DNA of 64,000 nucleotides from JACDEA01 sp963742585 (GTDB lineage Bacteria; Actinomycetota; Acidimicrobiia; Acidimicrobiales; JACDEA01): contig CAVUMI010000006.1 in the NCBI GenBank assembly GCA_963742585.1, forward strand, positions 845,216-909,215. The letters run 5' to 3'. Below are positions 8,159-15,183 of the stretch, piece by piece. Position 1 is the stretch's first letter. Every line of letters begins with the position of its first letter. Position numbers and translations under genes: made by a program. The notes under the pieces are model-generated. The model worked only from the letters and a program-made list of their open reading frames with translations. It did not search any database and was not told the origin of the DNA.

Positions 8159-8445
8159 CCGATCCCCGCGACGTCATCATCCGGCCGGTCGTGTCGGAGA
8201 AGTCCTACGCGCTGCTCGACAACGGCGTCTACACGTTCGTGGTCGCCAGCAGCGCCAACAAGATCGAGATCCGCCAGGCCATCGAGAGCATCTTCAACGT
8301 GCGGGTGGCCAACGTGAACACGCTGAACCGTCACGGGAAGCGCAAGCGCAACCGCAAGACGTTCACGTTCGGCGCCCGGCCCGACACCAAGCGAGCGATC
8401 GTCACCCTGGCCGAGGGTGACCGTATCGACCTCTTCGAAAGTTAG
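8155..8445 (+). CDS. rplW: 50S ribosomal protein L23 (uL23)
   Basis: uL23 at the exit-tunnel rim, the docking site for trigger factor and SRP in known ribosomes. It has 96 residues with the conserved start DPRDVIIRPVVSEKSY and the segment RVANVNTLNRHGKRKR. Its ATG overlaps the rplD stop (ATGA). rplB follows after 4 bp. Confidence 0.98.
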   Translation: MTDPRDVIIRPVVSEKSYALLDNGVYTFVVASSANKIEIRQAIESIFNVRVANVNTLNRHGKRKRNRKTFTFGARPDTKRAIVTLAEGDRIDLFES

Positions 8446-8449
8446 ATCG

Positions 8450-9286
8450 ATGCCCCTTCGCAAACGCAAGCCCACCAGCCCCGGCCGTCGCTTCCAGTCG
8501 GCATCCGACTTCAAGGAGATCACCCGCGACCGGCCGGAGAAGTCGCTGCTGGCGCCGAAGCACTCAACCGGCGGCCGCAACGCGCACGGCCACAAGACTT
8601 CCCGTCACCGCGGCGGCGGGCACAAGCAGCAGTACCGCGTCATCGACTTCCGTCGCAACAAGGACGGCGTTCCCGCCAAGGTGGCGGCCATCGAGTACGA
8701 CCCCAACCGCAACGCCCGCATCGCGCTGCTGCACTACGCCGACGGCGAGAAGCGCTACATCCTGGCGCCCGCCCGCGTCGGCGTCGGCGACATGTTGCAG
8801 AGCGGCCAGGGCAGCGAGATCCGTCCCGGGAACGCGTTGCCGCTGCGCTACATCCCCGTCGGTACCACGATCCACAACGTCGAGCTACAGCCCAACGGTG
8901 GCGGCAAGCTCGCCCGCGGCGCGGGCATGAGCGTGCAGCTGGTGGCCAAGGAAGGCGACTTCGCCACGCTGCGTCTGCCGTCTACCGAGATGCGCCGCGT
9001 GCCCATCGACTGCCGGGGAACGGTGGGCGAGGTGGGTAACGCCGAGGCCGAGTTGATCAAGATCGGCAAGGCCGGCCGCAACCGGTGGAAGGGCGTGCGC
9101 CCGCAGACCCGCGGCGTCGCCATGAACCCGGTCGACCACCCCCTGGGTGGCGGCGAGGGCAAGAGCTCCGGCGGACGCCATCCGGTGTCGCCGTGGGGCA
9201 AGCCCGAGGGCCGCACGCGCAACCCCAACAAGCCGTCCAGCAAGCTCATCATCCGCCGTCGCCGCACGCGCGGGAAGCGGAGGTAG
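8450..9286 (+). CDS. rplB: 50S ribosomal protein L2 (uL2)
   Basis: uL2, needed for subunit joining and peptidyl-transferase structure. It has 278 residues, the typical length, with the C-terminal signature HPLGGGEGKSSGGRHPVSPWG and a basic end RRRRTRGKRR. ATG 8450 gives the conserved N-terminus MPLRKRKPTSPGRRF; an upstream in-frame start lies inside rplW and was not used. Confidence 0.99.
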   Translation: MPLRKRKPTSPGRRFQSASDFKEITRDRPEKSLLAPKHSTGGRNAHGHKTSRHRGGGHKQQYRVIDFRRNKDGVPAKVAAIEYDPNRNARIALLHYADGEKRYILAPARVGVGDMLQSGQGSEIRPGNALPLRYIPVGTTIHNVELQPNGGGKLARGAGMSVQLVAKEGDFATLRLPSTEMRRVPIDCRGTVGEVGNAEAELIKIGKAGRNRWKGVRPQTRGVAMNPVDHPLGGGEGKSSGGRHPVSPWGKPEGRTRNPNKPSSKLIIRRRRTRGKRR

Positions 9287-9291
9287 TCGAG

Positions 9292-9571
9292 ATGCCCCGA
9301 AGTCTCAAGAAGGGTCCGTTCGTCGACGACCATCTGTTGAAGAAGGTCGACGAGCAGAACAGCAAGAACGAGAAGCGGGTCATCAAGACGTGGTCGCGTC
9401 GGTCCACGATCATCCCCGACATGGTCGGTCACACCATCGCCGTCCACGACGGGCGCAAGCACGTGCCCGTCTACATCACCGAGTCGATGGTCGGTCACAA
9501 GCTCGGTGAGTTCGCACCGACCCGCACCTTCCGCTACCACGCCGGCCAGGAACGCGGCAGGTCGCCGATGA
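9292..9571 (+). CDS. rpsS: 30S ribosomal protein S19 (uS19), stop apparently lost by frameshift
   Basis: uS19 in the small-subunit head. It starts MPRSLKKGPFVDDHL and contains TWSRRSTIIPDMVG and GEFAPTRTF, all conserved. As given, the frame has no stop and runs straight into rplV. One base fewer near 9553-9560 would give an end like QERAGRR and a TGA at 9569-9571 overlapping the rplV ATG (ATGA), the normal arrangement. I take the missing stop as a one-base insertion, most likely a sequence error. The listed end assumes that correction. Confidence 0.9.
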
Positions 9572-10278
9572 CCGGCCTGAAGACCAACGAGCGGCCGGGC
9601 ACGCGCGCCGAGCTGCGGCACGTCATCACGTCGCCCTACAAGGTGCGAGAGGTGCTCGACCTGGTCCGCGGGCTCGAAGTGGCCGCCGCCCGGGACGTGT
9701 TGAAGTTCTGCGGCCGCGGCAGCGCCCCGATGGTGGCCAAGCTGCTCGCGTCGGCGGTCGCTAACGCGCAGCACAACGACGGCCTCGATCCCGATGAGCT
9801 GTACGTCGCTTCCTGCTACGCCGACGAGGCCCGCACCCTCAAGCGCTGGCGCGCCCGTGCCCGCGGTCGCTACACGCGTATCCGCAAGCGCACGTGCCAC
9901 ATCACGATCATCGTGGCGCGACTGCCCGAGGACAAGCTCCTCCGCGTCCGCGCCCGCCAGGCCCAAGAAGCCGGCAACCGCCGCGCCCGCCGCGTAGCCG
10001 GCGGCCGCAAGGCAACGGCAGCAACGACCGAAGCACCGCAGGTGATCGACGCGCCGCCGGTAGACGCCGAAGAGATCGAAGAGCAAGGCATCGTCGACCC
10101 CCAAGCGGCCGCCGTAGAAGTCATTGAAGAGACGGAAGCCGAAGGCGATGCGCCCGAAGCCCCGGTTGAGGAGAACGTGGAAGCCGAAGTCAGCGCTGAG
10201 AGCGCATCGACAGATGCGCCAGAAGAGGCAGAACCCGACGTCAGCGGTGAGAAGCCGCCGGAAGGCGGCTCAGAATAA
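9568..10278 (+). CDS. rplV: 50S ribosomal protein L22 (uL22) with long acidic C-terminal tail
   Basis: uL22 lines the exit tunnel. ATG 9568 gives MTGLKTNERPGTRAELRH, the expected start. The conserved domain ends near residue 120 (RKRTCHITIIVARL). About 85-90 further residues are very rich in Glu, Ala, Asp and Pro (for example EEIEEQGIVDP and EETEAEGDAPEAP), for 236 residues in total against a usual 110-130. Acidic extensions are known on some actinobacterial L22 proteins, but this one is long. It lies in frame with rpsS; see that entry. Confidence 0.96.
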   Translation: MTGLKTNERPGTRAELRHVITSPYKVREVLDLVRGLEVAAARDVLKFCGRGSAPMVAKLLASAVANAQHNDGLDPDELYVASCYADEARTLKRWRARARGRYTRIRKRTCHITIIVARLPEDKLLRVRARQAQEAGNRRARRVAGGRKATAATTEAPQVIDAPPVDAEEIEEQGIVDPQAAAVEVIEETEAEGDAPEAPVEENVEAEVSAESASTDAPEEAEPDVSGEKPPEGGSE

Positions 10279-11223
10279 ATGGGTCAGAAGGTAAATCCGT
10301 ACGGGTTCCGGCTTGGGATCACGACTGACTGGAAGTCGCGGTGGTTTGCTGACCGCGAGTACCAGAACTACGTGATCGAGGACTGGAAGATCCGCGACTT
10401 CCTCACGCGTCAGCTCGAGCGCGCCGCGGTGAGTCGCATCGAAGTCGAGCGCACGCGCGACCGTCTGCGCGTCGATGTGCACACCGCCCGCCCCGGCATC
10501 GTCATCGGCCGGCGTGGCGCGGAGGCCGACCGTCTGCGCGACGGCCTGGCCAAGATCACCAACAACCCGAAGATCCAACTCAACATCCAGGAGATCAAGC
10601 AGCCCGAGCTTGATGCTGCGCTGATCGCCCAGGGCATCGCCGACCAGCTCGCCGGCCGCGTGAGTTTCCGCCGCGCCATGAAGCGCGCCGTGCAGACCGT
10701 GCAGAAGGCGGGTGCGCAGGGAATCCGTGTGCAGTGCGCCGGCCGGCTCGGCGGCTCCGAAATGGCTCGCCGCGAGTTCTACCGCGAGGGTCGGGTCCCG
10801 TTGCACACGCTGCGGGCCGACATCGATTACGGCTTCCGCGAGGCCAAGACCACGTTCGGCCGCATCGGCGTGAAGGTCTGGATCTACAAGGGCGACATCC
10901 TCCCGTACAAGGTGGCCTCCGAGGAGAAGATCTCTCGCGAAGCGGCCATGGCGGTTGGTGAGACGTCGGGCCAGGGTCCGAAGCCGCGCCGGGTCATCTC
11001 CGCCGGTGGCGGCCGTCGCCGGCCCGACCAGGCCGGCCCCGGTGAAGCTCCCGCCGATGGGGGCGATGCGGATGCCGGTGACGCGCCGCCCAGCGAGGAG
11101 GCGGCACCGCTTATCCCCGCGGTCGATCCCGAGCTGGAGAAGATCCTGGCTGAGGAAGAAGAGATCGAGCGCCGTACCCGCGAGCATCACGAGGCGCCGC
11201 ACTTCAAGAAAGACCCCGACTGA
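10279..11223 (+). CDS. rpsC: 30S ribosomal protein S3 (uS3) with C-terminal extension
   Basis: uS3 at the mRNA entry site. It has 314 residues, longer than the usual 210-280. It contains the KH-domain loop GIVIGRRGAEADRLR and the C-terminal domain with GRLGGSEMAR and DIDYGFREAKTTFG. From about residue 225 a Gly/Pro-rich linker and an acidic tail (LAEEEEIERRTREHHEAPHF) follow. It starts directly after the rplV stop, and its TGA overlaps the rplP ATG. Confidence 0.98.
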   Translation: MGQKVNPYGFRLGITTDWKSRWFADREYQNYVIEDWKIRDFLTRQLERAAVSRIEVERTRDRLRVDVHTARPGIVIGRRGAEADRLRDGLAKITNNPKIQLNIQEIKQPELDAALIAQGIADQLAGRVSFRRAMKRAVQTVQKAGAQGIRVQCAGRLGGSEMARREFYREGRVPLHTLRADIDYGFREAKTTFGRIGVKVWIYKGDILPYKVASEEKISREAAMAVGETSGQGPKPRRVISAGGGRRRPDQAGPGEAPADGGDADAGDAPPSEEAAPLIPAVDPELEKILAEEEEIERRTREHHEAPHFKKDPD

Positions 11224-11654
11224 TGCTGATGCCCCGCAAGGTGAAGCACCGCAAGCAACACCGCGGGCGGATGACCGGCAAGGCCAAAGGCGGCGCCACC
11301 ATCAACTTCGGTGACTACGGCATCGAGGCCTTGGAGCCGGGCTGGATCACCGCGCGGCAGATCGAAGCGGCTCGTATCGCGATGACCCGTCACGTCAAGC
11401 GCGGCGGCAAGGTCTGGATCCGGATCTTCCCGGATAAGCCGGTCACGCAGAAGCCGGCCGAGACGCGCATGGGATCAGGCAAGGGCAACCCCGAGCACTG
11501 GGTCGCCGTGGTCAAGCCTGGCCGCATCCTGTTCGAGCTCGCCGGTGTCAATGAGGAGCTGGCCAAGGGCGCCATGGAGCGCGCCATTCAGAAGCTCCCT
11601 ATCAGGGCCAAGTTCGTGGTCCGGCGCCACCTGCAGGAAGAAGTGCAGATCTGA
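11223..11654 (+). CDS. rplP: 50S ribosomal protein L16 (uL16)
   Basis: uL16 near the A-site and peptidyl-transferase centre. It has 143 residues, starting MLMPRKVKHRKQHRGR and containing KPAETRMGSGKGNPEHWVA, diagnostic of the family. ATG 11223 overlaps the rpsC stop (TGATG); ATG 11229 is a possible alternative. Its TGA overlaps the rpmC ATG. Confidence 0.98.
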   Translation: MLMPRKVKHRKQHRGRMTGKAKGGATINFGDYGIEALEPGWITARQIEAARIAMTRHVKRGGKVWIRIFPDKPVTQKPAETRMGSGKGNPEHWVAVVKPGRILFELAGVNEELAKGAMERAIQKLPIRAKFVVRRHLQEEVQI

Positions 11655-11890
11655 TGACCAAGCAAGCCGCCGAACTGCGCAACATGGAAGACAGCGAATT
11701 GGAGAACCGCCTCGTCGAGACGAAGGCGGAGCTGTTCAACCTCCGGTTCAAGCACGTCACCGGCGAGTTGCCGAACATGTCGCGACTGGGCGAGTTGCGC
11801 CGTGAGATCGCCCGCATCCACACCCTCCTCCGCGAGCGCGAGATCGCCGAGTACGAGTCACTCCAACAGACAGGCAACGCGAATGGCTGA
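11654..11890 (+). CDS. rpmC: 50S ribosomal protein L29 (uL29)
   Basis: Small two-helix protein beside the exit tunnel. It has 78 residues, with ELFNLRFKHVTGEL and REIARIHTLLRERE matching the family. The ATG overlaps the rplP stop. Its end overlaps the rpsQ ATG by 8 bp. Confidence 0.97.
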   Translation: MTKQAAELRNMEDSELENRLVETKAELFNLRFKHVTGELPNMSRLGELRREIARIHTLLREREIAEYESLQQTGNANG

Positions 11891-12161
11891 ACCCACCGCA
11901 CCGACCGCACGACCCAACCGCCGCAAGATCCGTGAGGGCACGGTGTCTTCGGCGTCGATGGAGAACACCGTCGTGGTCGACGTCATCGAGCGCGTGCGCC
12001 ACCGCCGGTACGACAAGACGGTCCAGCGCACCAAGCACCTCTACGCCCACGACACCGCCAACGACGTCAAGGTCGGCGACCGCGTGCGGGTCCAGGAGAC
12101 CCGGCCGTTGTCGAAGCTCAAGCGCTGGCGCGTCGTCGAAGTTCTGGAACGGGCGAAATGA
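11883..12161 (+). CDS. rpsQ: 30S ribosomal protein S17 (uS17)
   Basis: uS17, a primary 16S rRNA binder with an OB fold. It has 92 residues, with REGTVSSASMENTVVV and RVQETRPLSKLKRW. ATG 11883 was chosen because MAEPTAPTARPNRRK leads directly into the conserved domain; an upstream in-frame start lies inside rpmC. The 73-bp gap to rplN is spanned by a 26-codon micro-ORF. Confidence 0.97.
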   Translation: MAEPTAPTARPNRRKIREGTVSSASMENTVVVDVIERVRHRRYDKTVQRTKHLYAHDTANDVKVGDRVRVQETRPLSKLKRWRVVEVLERAK

Positions 12162-12238
12162 GCGCTCTCGCCTTCGGCTCGAACGCATTCGCCCGCTGGG
12201 CACTCTGCCTAGTGGCCCTCCTCCGGAGGGCGGCATGA
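12158..12238 (+). CDS. Bridging micro-ORF between rpsQ and rplN (26 codons)
   Basis: ATG 12158 overlaps the rpsQ stop (ATGA) and TGA 12236-12238 overlaps the rplN ATG (ATGA). Exactly this reading frame joins the two genes. The peptide begins MSALAFGSN and ends VALLRRAA, weakly hydrophobic. Near its 3' end CCCTCC-TCC-GGAGGG can fold, and the GGAGGG is also the rplN Shine-Dalgarno sequence. A role in coupling rather than as a protein is the likelier reading. Expression is not shown. Confidence 0.4.
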   Translation: MSALAFGSNAFARWALCLVALLRRAA

Positions 12239-12603
12239 TCCAACAAGAGAGCCGCCTTCGGGTGGCCGACAACAGCGGCGCCAAGGAGGTGCTCTGCATC
12301 AAGGTGCTGGGCGGCTCCAAGCGCCGCTACGCGGGCATTGGCGACATATTCGTCGCCACTGTGAAGGACGCGCTGCCCGGTGCCGCGGTGAAGAAGGGTG
12401 AAGTCGTGAAGTGCGTCGTCGTGCGCACCAAGAAGGAGCGCCGCCGCCCCGACGGCAGCTACATCCGCTTCGACGAGAACGCCGCGGTTCTCATCAACGA
12501 ACAGCAGCAGCCCCGCGGTACGCGCATCTTCGGGCCGGTCGGCCGTGAGCTGCGCGACAAGAAGTTCATGCGCATCGTTTCTCTCGCTCCAGAGGTTCTG
12601 TAG
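12235..12603 (+). CDS. rplN: 50S ribosomal protein L14 (uL14)
   Basis: uL14, part of an intersubunit bridge. It has exactly 122 residues, the standard length. It starts MIQQESRLRVADNSGAKE and ends FGPVGRELRDKKFMRIVSLAPEVL-type. ATG 12235 has CGGAGGG upstream. The TAG is followed by a dispersed repeat copy that leads into rplX. Confidence 0.98.
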   Translation: MIQQESRLRVADNSGAKEVLCIKVLGGSKRRYAGIGDIFVATVKDALPGAAVKKGEVVKCVVVRTKKERRRPDGSYIRFDENAAVLINEQQQPRGTRIFGPVGRELRDKKFMRIVSLAPEVL

Positions 12604-12644
12604 TGAGCCGGAGGCGAAGCCGGAAGGCGATCGGGAGACATTGA
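12603..12644 (+). CDS. Bridging micro-ORF on a dispersed repeat copy, rplN to rplX (13 codons)
   Basis: GTG 12603 uses the last base of the rplN TAG, and TGA 12642-12644 shares its last base with the rplX ATG (TGATG). The peptide is VSRRRSRKAIGRH, strongly basic. The DNA (12605-12638) is a copy of the dispersed purine-rich repeat, and its GGGAGA is well placed as the rplX ribosome-binding site. Near-identical coding is seen between rplF and rplR. A coupling function is inferred. Confidence 0.45.
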   Translation: MSRRRSRKAIGRH

Positions 12645-12982
12645 TGGCTGGAATCAAACTCAAGAAGGGTGACCGGGTCCGCGTGCGGGCCGGCAAGGAC
12701 CGGGGCAAGGAGGGCGAGATCATGCGCGTCCTGCCCAGGGAAGGCAAGGTCATCGTCGAGGGCGTCAACATCTCCAAGAAGCACCAACGCACGACCCGCG
12801 CCACGATGCAGGGCGGGATCATCGACAAGGACATGCCGATCCCCGTCTCGAACGTGGCAATCGTCTGTCCGGGCTGCGGACCGACGCGCGTCGGCTTCCG
12901 CATGGACACGTCGCTGGGCATCGGTGACGACCGAGTCGTGCAGAAGATCCGCGTCTGCAAGAAGTGCGGGAGCGACCTGTGA
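12644..12982 (+). CDS. rplX: 50S ribosomal protein L24 (uL24)
   Basis: Assembly initiator protein near the exit tunnel. It has 112 residues. The KOW motif is at the N-terminus (IKLKKGDRVRVRAGKDRGKEG), followed by EGVNISKKHQR. The C-terminal part has CPGC and CKKC pairs, a possible zinc site. ATG 12644 follows a repeat-derived GGGAGA; an earlier in-frame start would run through rplN and was rejected. Confidence 0.97.
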   Translation: MAGIKLKKGDRVRVRAGKDRGKEGEIMRVLPREGKVIVEGVNISKKHQRTTRATMQGGIIDKDMPIPVSNVAIVCPGCGPTRVGFRMDTSLGIGDDRVVQKIRVCKKCGSDL

Positions 12983-13551
12983 GCGCAGCCACCACGACGG
13001 AACGGCCGCGGCTCAAGCAGCGCTACGACAGCGAGATCCGTGCGCAGCTCAAGGACACGCTCGGGCTCGGCAACATCATGGAAGTCCCCCGGTTCGAGAA
13101 GATCGTCATCAACATGGGCGTCGGCAAGGCCACCCAGCAAGCGTCGCTCCTCGAGAACGCCGTGCGCGACCTCACGATCATCGCCGGCCAGAAGCCCCTG
13201 GTCACCAAGGCCAGGCAGTCCATTGCCGGTTTCAAGCTCCGTGAGGGGCAGAGCATCGGCGCCAAGGTCACGCTGCGGGGCGATCGAATGTGGGAGTTCT
13301 TCGACCGGCTCGTCAGCATCGCCATCCCCCGTATCCGCGACTTCCGCGGCCTCAACCCCGATGCCTTCGATGGTCGCGGCAACTACACGTTCGGGGTGAC
13401 CGAGCAACTGATCTTCCCCGAGATTAATTACGACAAGGTCGATATACCGCGTGGCATGGACATCACCATCGTGACCACCGCTCGCACGAATGCCGAAGGC
13501 AAGGCCCTGTTGAGCGCCTTCGGTTTCCCGTTCCGACGTGAAGGGCTGTAA
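12979..13551 (+). CDS. rplE: 50S ribosomal protein L5 (uL5)
   Basis: uL5 of the central protuberance, a 5S rRNA contact. It has 190 residues, with EVPRFEKIVINMGVG, ITGQK-type IIAGQKPLVTKARQSIAGFK, and a C-terminal GMDITIVTTARTNAEG. GTG 12979 overlaps the rplX TGA (GTGA), the expected coupled start. Confidence 0.98.
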   Translation: MSAATTTERPRLKQRYDSEIRAQLKDTLGLGNIMEVPRFEKIVINMGVGKATQQASLLENAVRDLTIIAGQKPLVTKARQSIAGFKLREGQSIGAKVTLRGDRMWEFFDRLVSIAIPRIRDFRGLNPDAFDGRGNYTFGVTEQLIFPEINYDKVDIPRGMDITIVTTARTNAEGKALLSAFGFPFRREGL

Positions 13552-13559
13552 GCGAAGAA

Positions 13560-13745
13560 ATGGCCAAGAAGGCACTAGTCGAAAAGCAGCAACGCAAGCC
13601 CAAGTTCAAGGTGCGGGGTTACACCCGCTGCCGCCGATGCGGCCGCCCCCGGGCGGTCTACCGGAAGTTCGGGCTGTGCCGCATCTGTCTGCGCGAGTTG
13701 GTCCATGCCGGCGAAGTGCCCGGCGTGACGAAGGCGAGTTGGTGA
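13560..13745 (+). CDS. rpsZ: 30S ribosomal protein S14, zinc type (uS14)
   Basis: Short (61-residue) zinc-binding form of S14. It has two CxxC pairs about 16 residues apart (CRRC and CRIC) and the conserved end REL-HAGEVPGVTKASW. This C+ form is the usual S14 of spc operons in Actinobacteria. It lies 8 bp after rplE and 4 bp before rpsH. Confidence 0.97.
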   Translation: MAKKALVEKQQRKPKFKVRGYTRCRRCGRPRAVYRKFGLCRICLRELVHAGEVPGVTKASW

Positions 13746-13749
13746 TCGC

Positions 13750-14154
13750 ATGACGATGACCGACCCCATCGCCGACATGCTCACCCGCATTCGCAACGCC
13801 AACGTGGCGATGCACGACACCGTGCGCATGCCGTCGTCCAAGCTGAAAGAGTCACTCGCGCGGCTGCTCGAACGCGAGGGCTACATCATCGGTTACTCCG
13901 TGAGCGATGACCAGGGCCGCCCGGGCCGCGTCCTCGAAGTGAAGATGAAGTACACGCCCGAGCGCGAGCGCACCATCTCCGGTATCCGTCGCGTCTCCAA
14001 GCCCGGCCTGCGCGTCTACACCAAGGCCGACACGCTGCCCCGTGTTCTCGGCGGGCTTGGTGTCGCCGTTCTATCCACGAGCCAAGGACTCATGACCGAT
14101 CGCGAGGCGCGTCAGCGCCGCGTGGGCGGCGAAGTCCTTTGCTACGTCTGGTAA
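13750..14154 (+). CDS. rpsH: 30S ribosomal protein S8 (uS8)
   Basis: uS8, a 16S central-domain binder; in E. coli it represses the spc operon. It has 134 residues, starting TMTDPIADMLTRIRNAN and ending with the signature GLMTDREARQRRVGGEVLCYVW-like end, where the usual Ala before Tyr is Cys. Confidence 0.98.
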   Translation: MTMTDPIADMLTRIRNANVAMHDTVRMPSSKLKESLARLLEREGYIIGYSVSDDQGRPGRVLEVKMKYTPERERTISGIRRVSKPGLRVYTKADTLPRVLGGLGVAVLSTSQGLMTDREARQRRVGGEVLCYVW

Positions 14155-14158
14155 CGCC

Positions 14159-14698
14159 ATGTCACGAATTGGTAAGGCACCGATCCCTGTCCCCAGCGGC
14201 GTCGAGATTTCGCTCGGCGATGGACGGGTCGCGGTCAAGGGTCCGCAGGGACGGCTCGAGCGCGTGATCCCCGCGCCGATCACGATCCGGCAGGACGACG
14301 GCGAACTACTCGTCGAGCGCCCCGACGATGAGCGCCACAACCGCGCGCTCCATGGGCTCACGCGGTCGCTGGTCAACAACATGGTGGTCGGCGTCACGAA
14401 CGGCTTTGTCAAAGAACTCGAGATCGTTGGCGTCGGCTACCGCGCCGCCGCCCAGGGCCCGAACAAGCTCGAGATGGCCCTCGGCTTCAGCCATCCGGTG
14501 ATTGTCGACGCGCCCGAAGGCATCACCTTCGAGGTGCCCGTGCCCACCCGCGTCATCGTCAAGGGCATCGACAAGGAATTGGTTGGCCAGGTGGCCGCCG
14601 ACATACGCAAGCTTCGTAAGCCCGAGCCCTACAAGGGCAAGGGCGTCCGTTATCTGGGCGAGCACGTCCGCCGCAAGGCCGGAAAGGCTGCCAAGTGA
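14159..14698 (+). CDS. rplF: 50S ribosomal protein L6 (uL6)
   Basis: uL6 near the factor-binding site. It has 179 residues, starting MSRIGKAPIPVPSGVE and with the C-terminal signature RKPEPYKGKGVRY. ATG 14159 lies 4 bp after rpsH. The TGA is embedded in a dispersed repeat copy that forms the leader of rplR. Confidence 0.98.
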   Translation: MSRIGKAPIPVPSGVEISLGDGRVAVKGPQGRLERVIPAPITIRQDDGELLVERPDDERHNRALHGLTRSLVNNMVVGVTNGFVKELEIVGVGYRAAAQGPNKLEMALGFSHPVIVDAPEGITFEVPVPTRVIVKGIDKELVGQVAADIRKLRKPEPYKGKGVRYLGEHVRRKAGKAAK

Positions 14699-14739
14699 GC
14701 CAGAGGCGGAGCCGGCAGGCGATCGGGAGATCACAGTGA
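14695..14739 (+). CDS. Bridging micro-ORF on a dispersed repeat copy, rplF to rplR (14 codons)
   Basis: GTG 14695 overlaps the rplF TGA (GTGA), and TGA 14737-14739 overlaps the rplR GTG (GTGA). The peptide VSQRRSRQAIGRSQ closely matches the rplN-rplX micro-ORF peptide. The repeat (14696-14730) ends CGGGAGA, six bases before the rplR GTG. Interpretation as a translational relay is inference. Confidence 0.45.
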   Translation: MSQRRSRQAIGRSQ

Positions 14740-15098
14740 CCAACGTCAAACACATTCACGAGTTGCGGCAGCGGCGGCATCGCCGCGTGCGCAAGCACGT
14801 CGCCGGCACCGCCCAGCGGCCGCGCCTGGCAGTGTTCCGCAGCAACAAGCACATCTCGGCGCAGGTCATCGACGACCTCACCGGGCGCACCCTCGCAGCC
14901 GCGTCGACGGTCGAGGCCGAGCTGCGCTCCGGCGGCACGGGCAACCGTGACGCCGCCGGCAAGGTCGGCAAGCTGCTGGCCGAGCGGGCCAAGGCCGCCG
15001 GCGTCACCAAAGTTGTTTTCGACCGCGGAGGATTTGCCTATCACGGGCGGGTGGCCGCGGTCGCCGACGCCGCCCGAGAGGCTGGACTGGAGTTTTAG
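14736..15098 (+). CDS. rplR: 50S ribosomal protein L18 (uL18)
   Basis: uL18, the 5S rRNA carrier in the central protuberance. It has 120 residues, with LRQRRHRRVRKHVAGTAQRPRLAVF at the start and KVVFDRGGFAYHGRVAAVADAAREAGLEF at the end, both diagnostic. GTG 14736 was chosen because it follows the GGGAGA of the repeat and gives the family length. Confidence 0.98.
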   Translation: MTNVKHIHELRQRRHRRVRKHVAGTAQRPRLAVFRSNKHISAQVIDDLTGRTLAAASTVEAELRSGGTGNRDAAGKVGKLLAERAKAAGVTKVVFDRGGFAYHGRVAAVADAAREAGLEF

Positions 15099-15175
15099 TG
15101 AGCGAACGAAGTGAGCGAACCATGGGCAGAGCGGCGCTTTGTGCCATCGCGGCCGACCGAAGTGCGGCCGTCTGA
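15098..15175 (+). CDS. Bridging micro-ORF between rplR and rpsE (25 codons)
   Basis: GTG 15098 uses the last base of the rplR TAG, and TGA 15173-15175 ends one base before the rpsE ATG. The peptide starts VSERSERTMGR and ends AADRSAAV. The first 24 bp are a near-duplicate TGAGCGAACGAAG/TGAGCGAACC, a different repeat from the purine-rich family. Its 3' half lies in the rpsE start-codon hairpin. Coupling role inferred. Confidence 0.4.
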   Translation: MSERSERTMGRAALCAIAADRSAAV

Positions 15176-15183
15176 GATGGCAC
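15141..15183 (+). promoter_or_regulatory. Hairpin that encloses the rpsE start codon
   Basis: An 8-bp perfect stem GTGCCATC (15141-15148)/GATGGCAC (15176-15183) surrounds an inner 6-bp stem CGGCCG (15150-15155)/CGGCCG (15165-15170) with a 9-nt loop. The rpsE ATG (15177-15179) is inside the outer stem. Translation of the bridging micro-ORF up to 15175 would open it. Confidence 0.5.

Noticed and set aside
9292..10278. A genuine bifunctional S19-L22 protein as a feature
   Set aside because: The parsimonious explanation is one extra base, given several comparable breaks in this window. Kept only as a finding to check.
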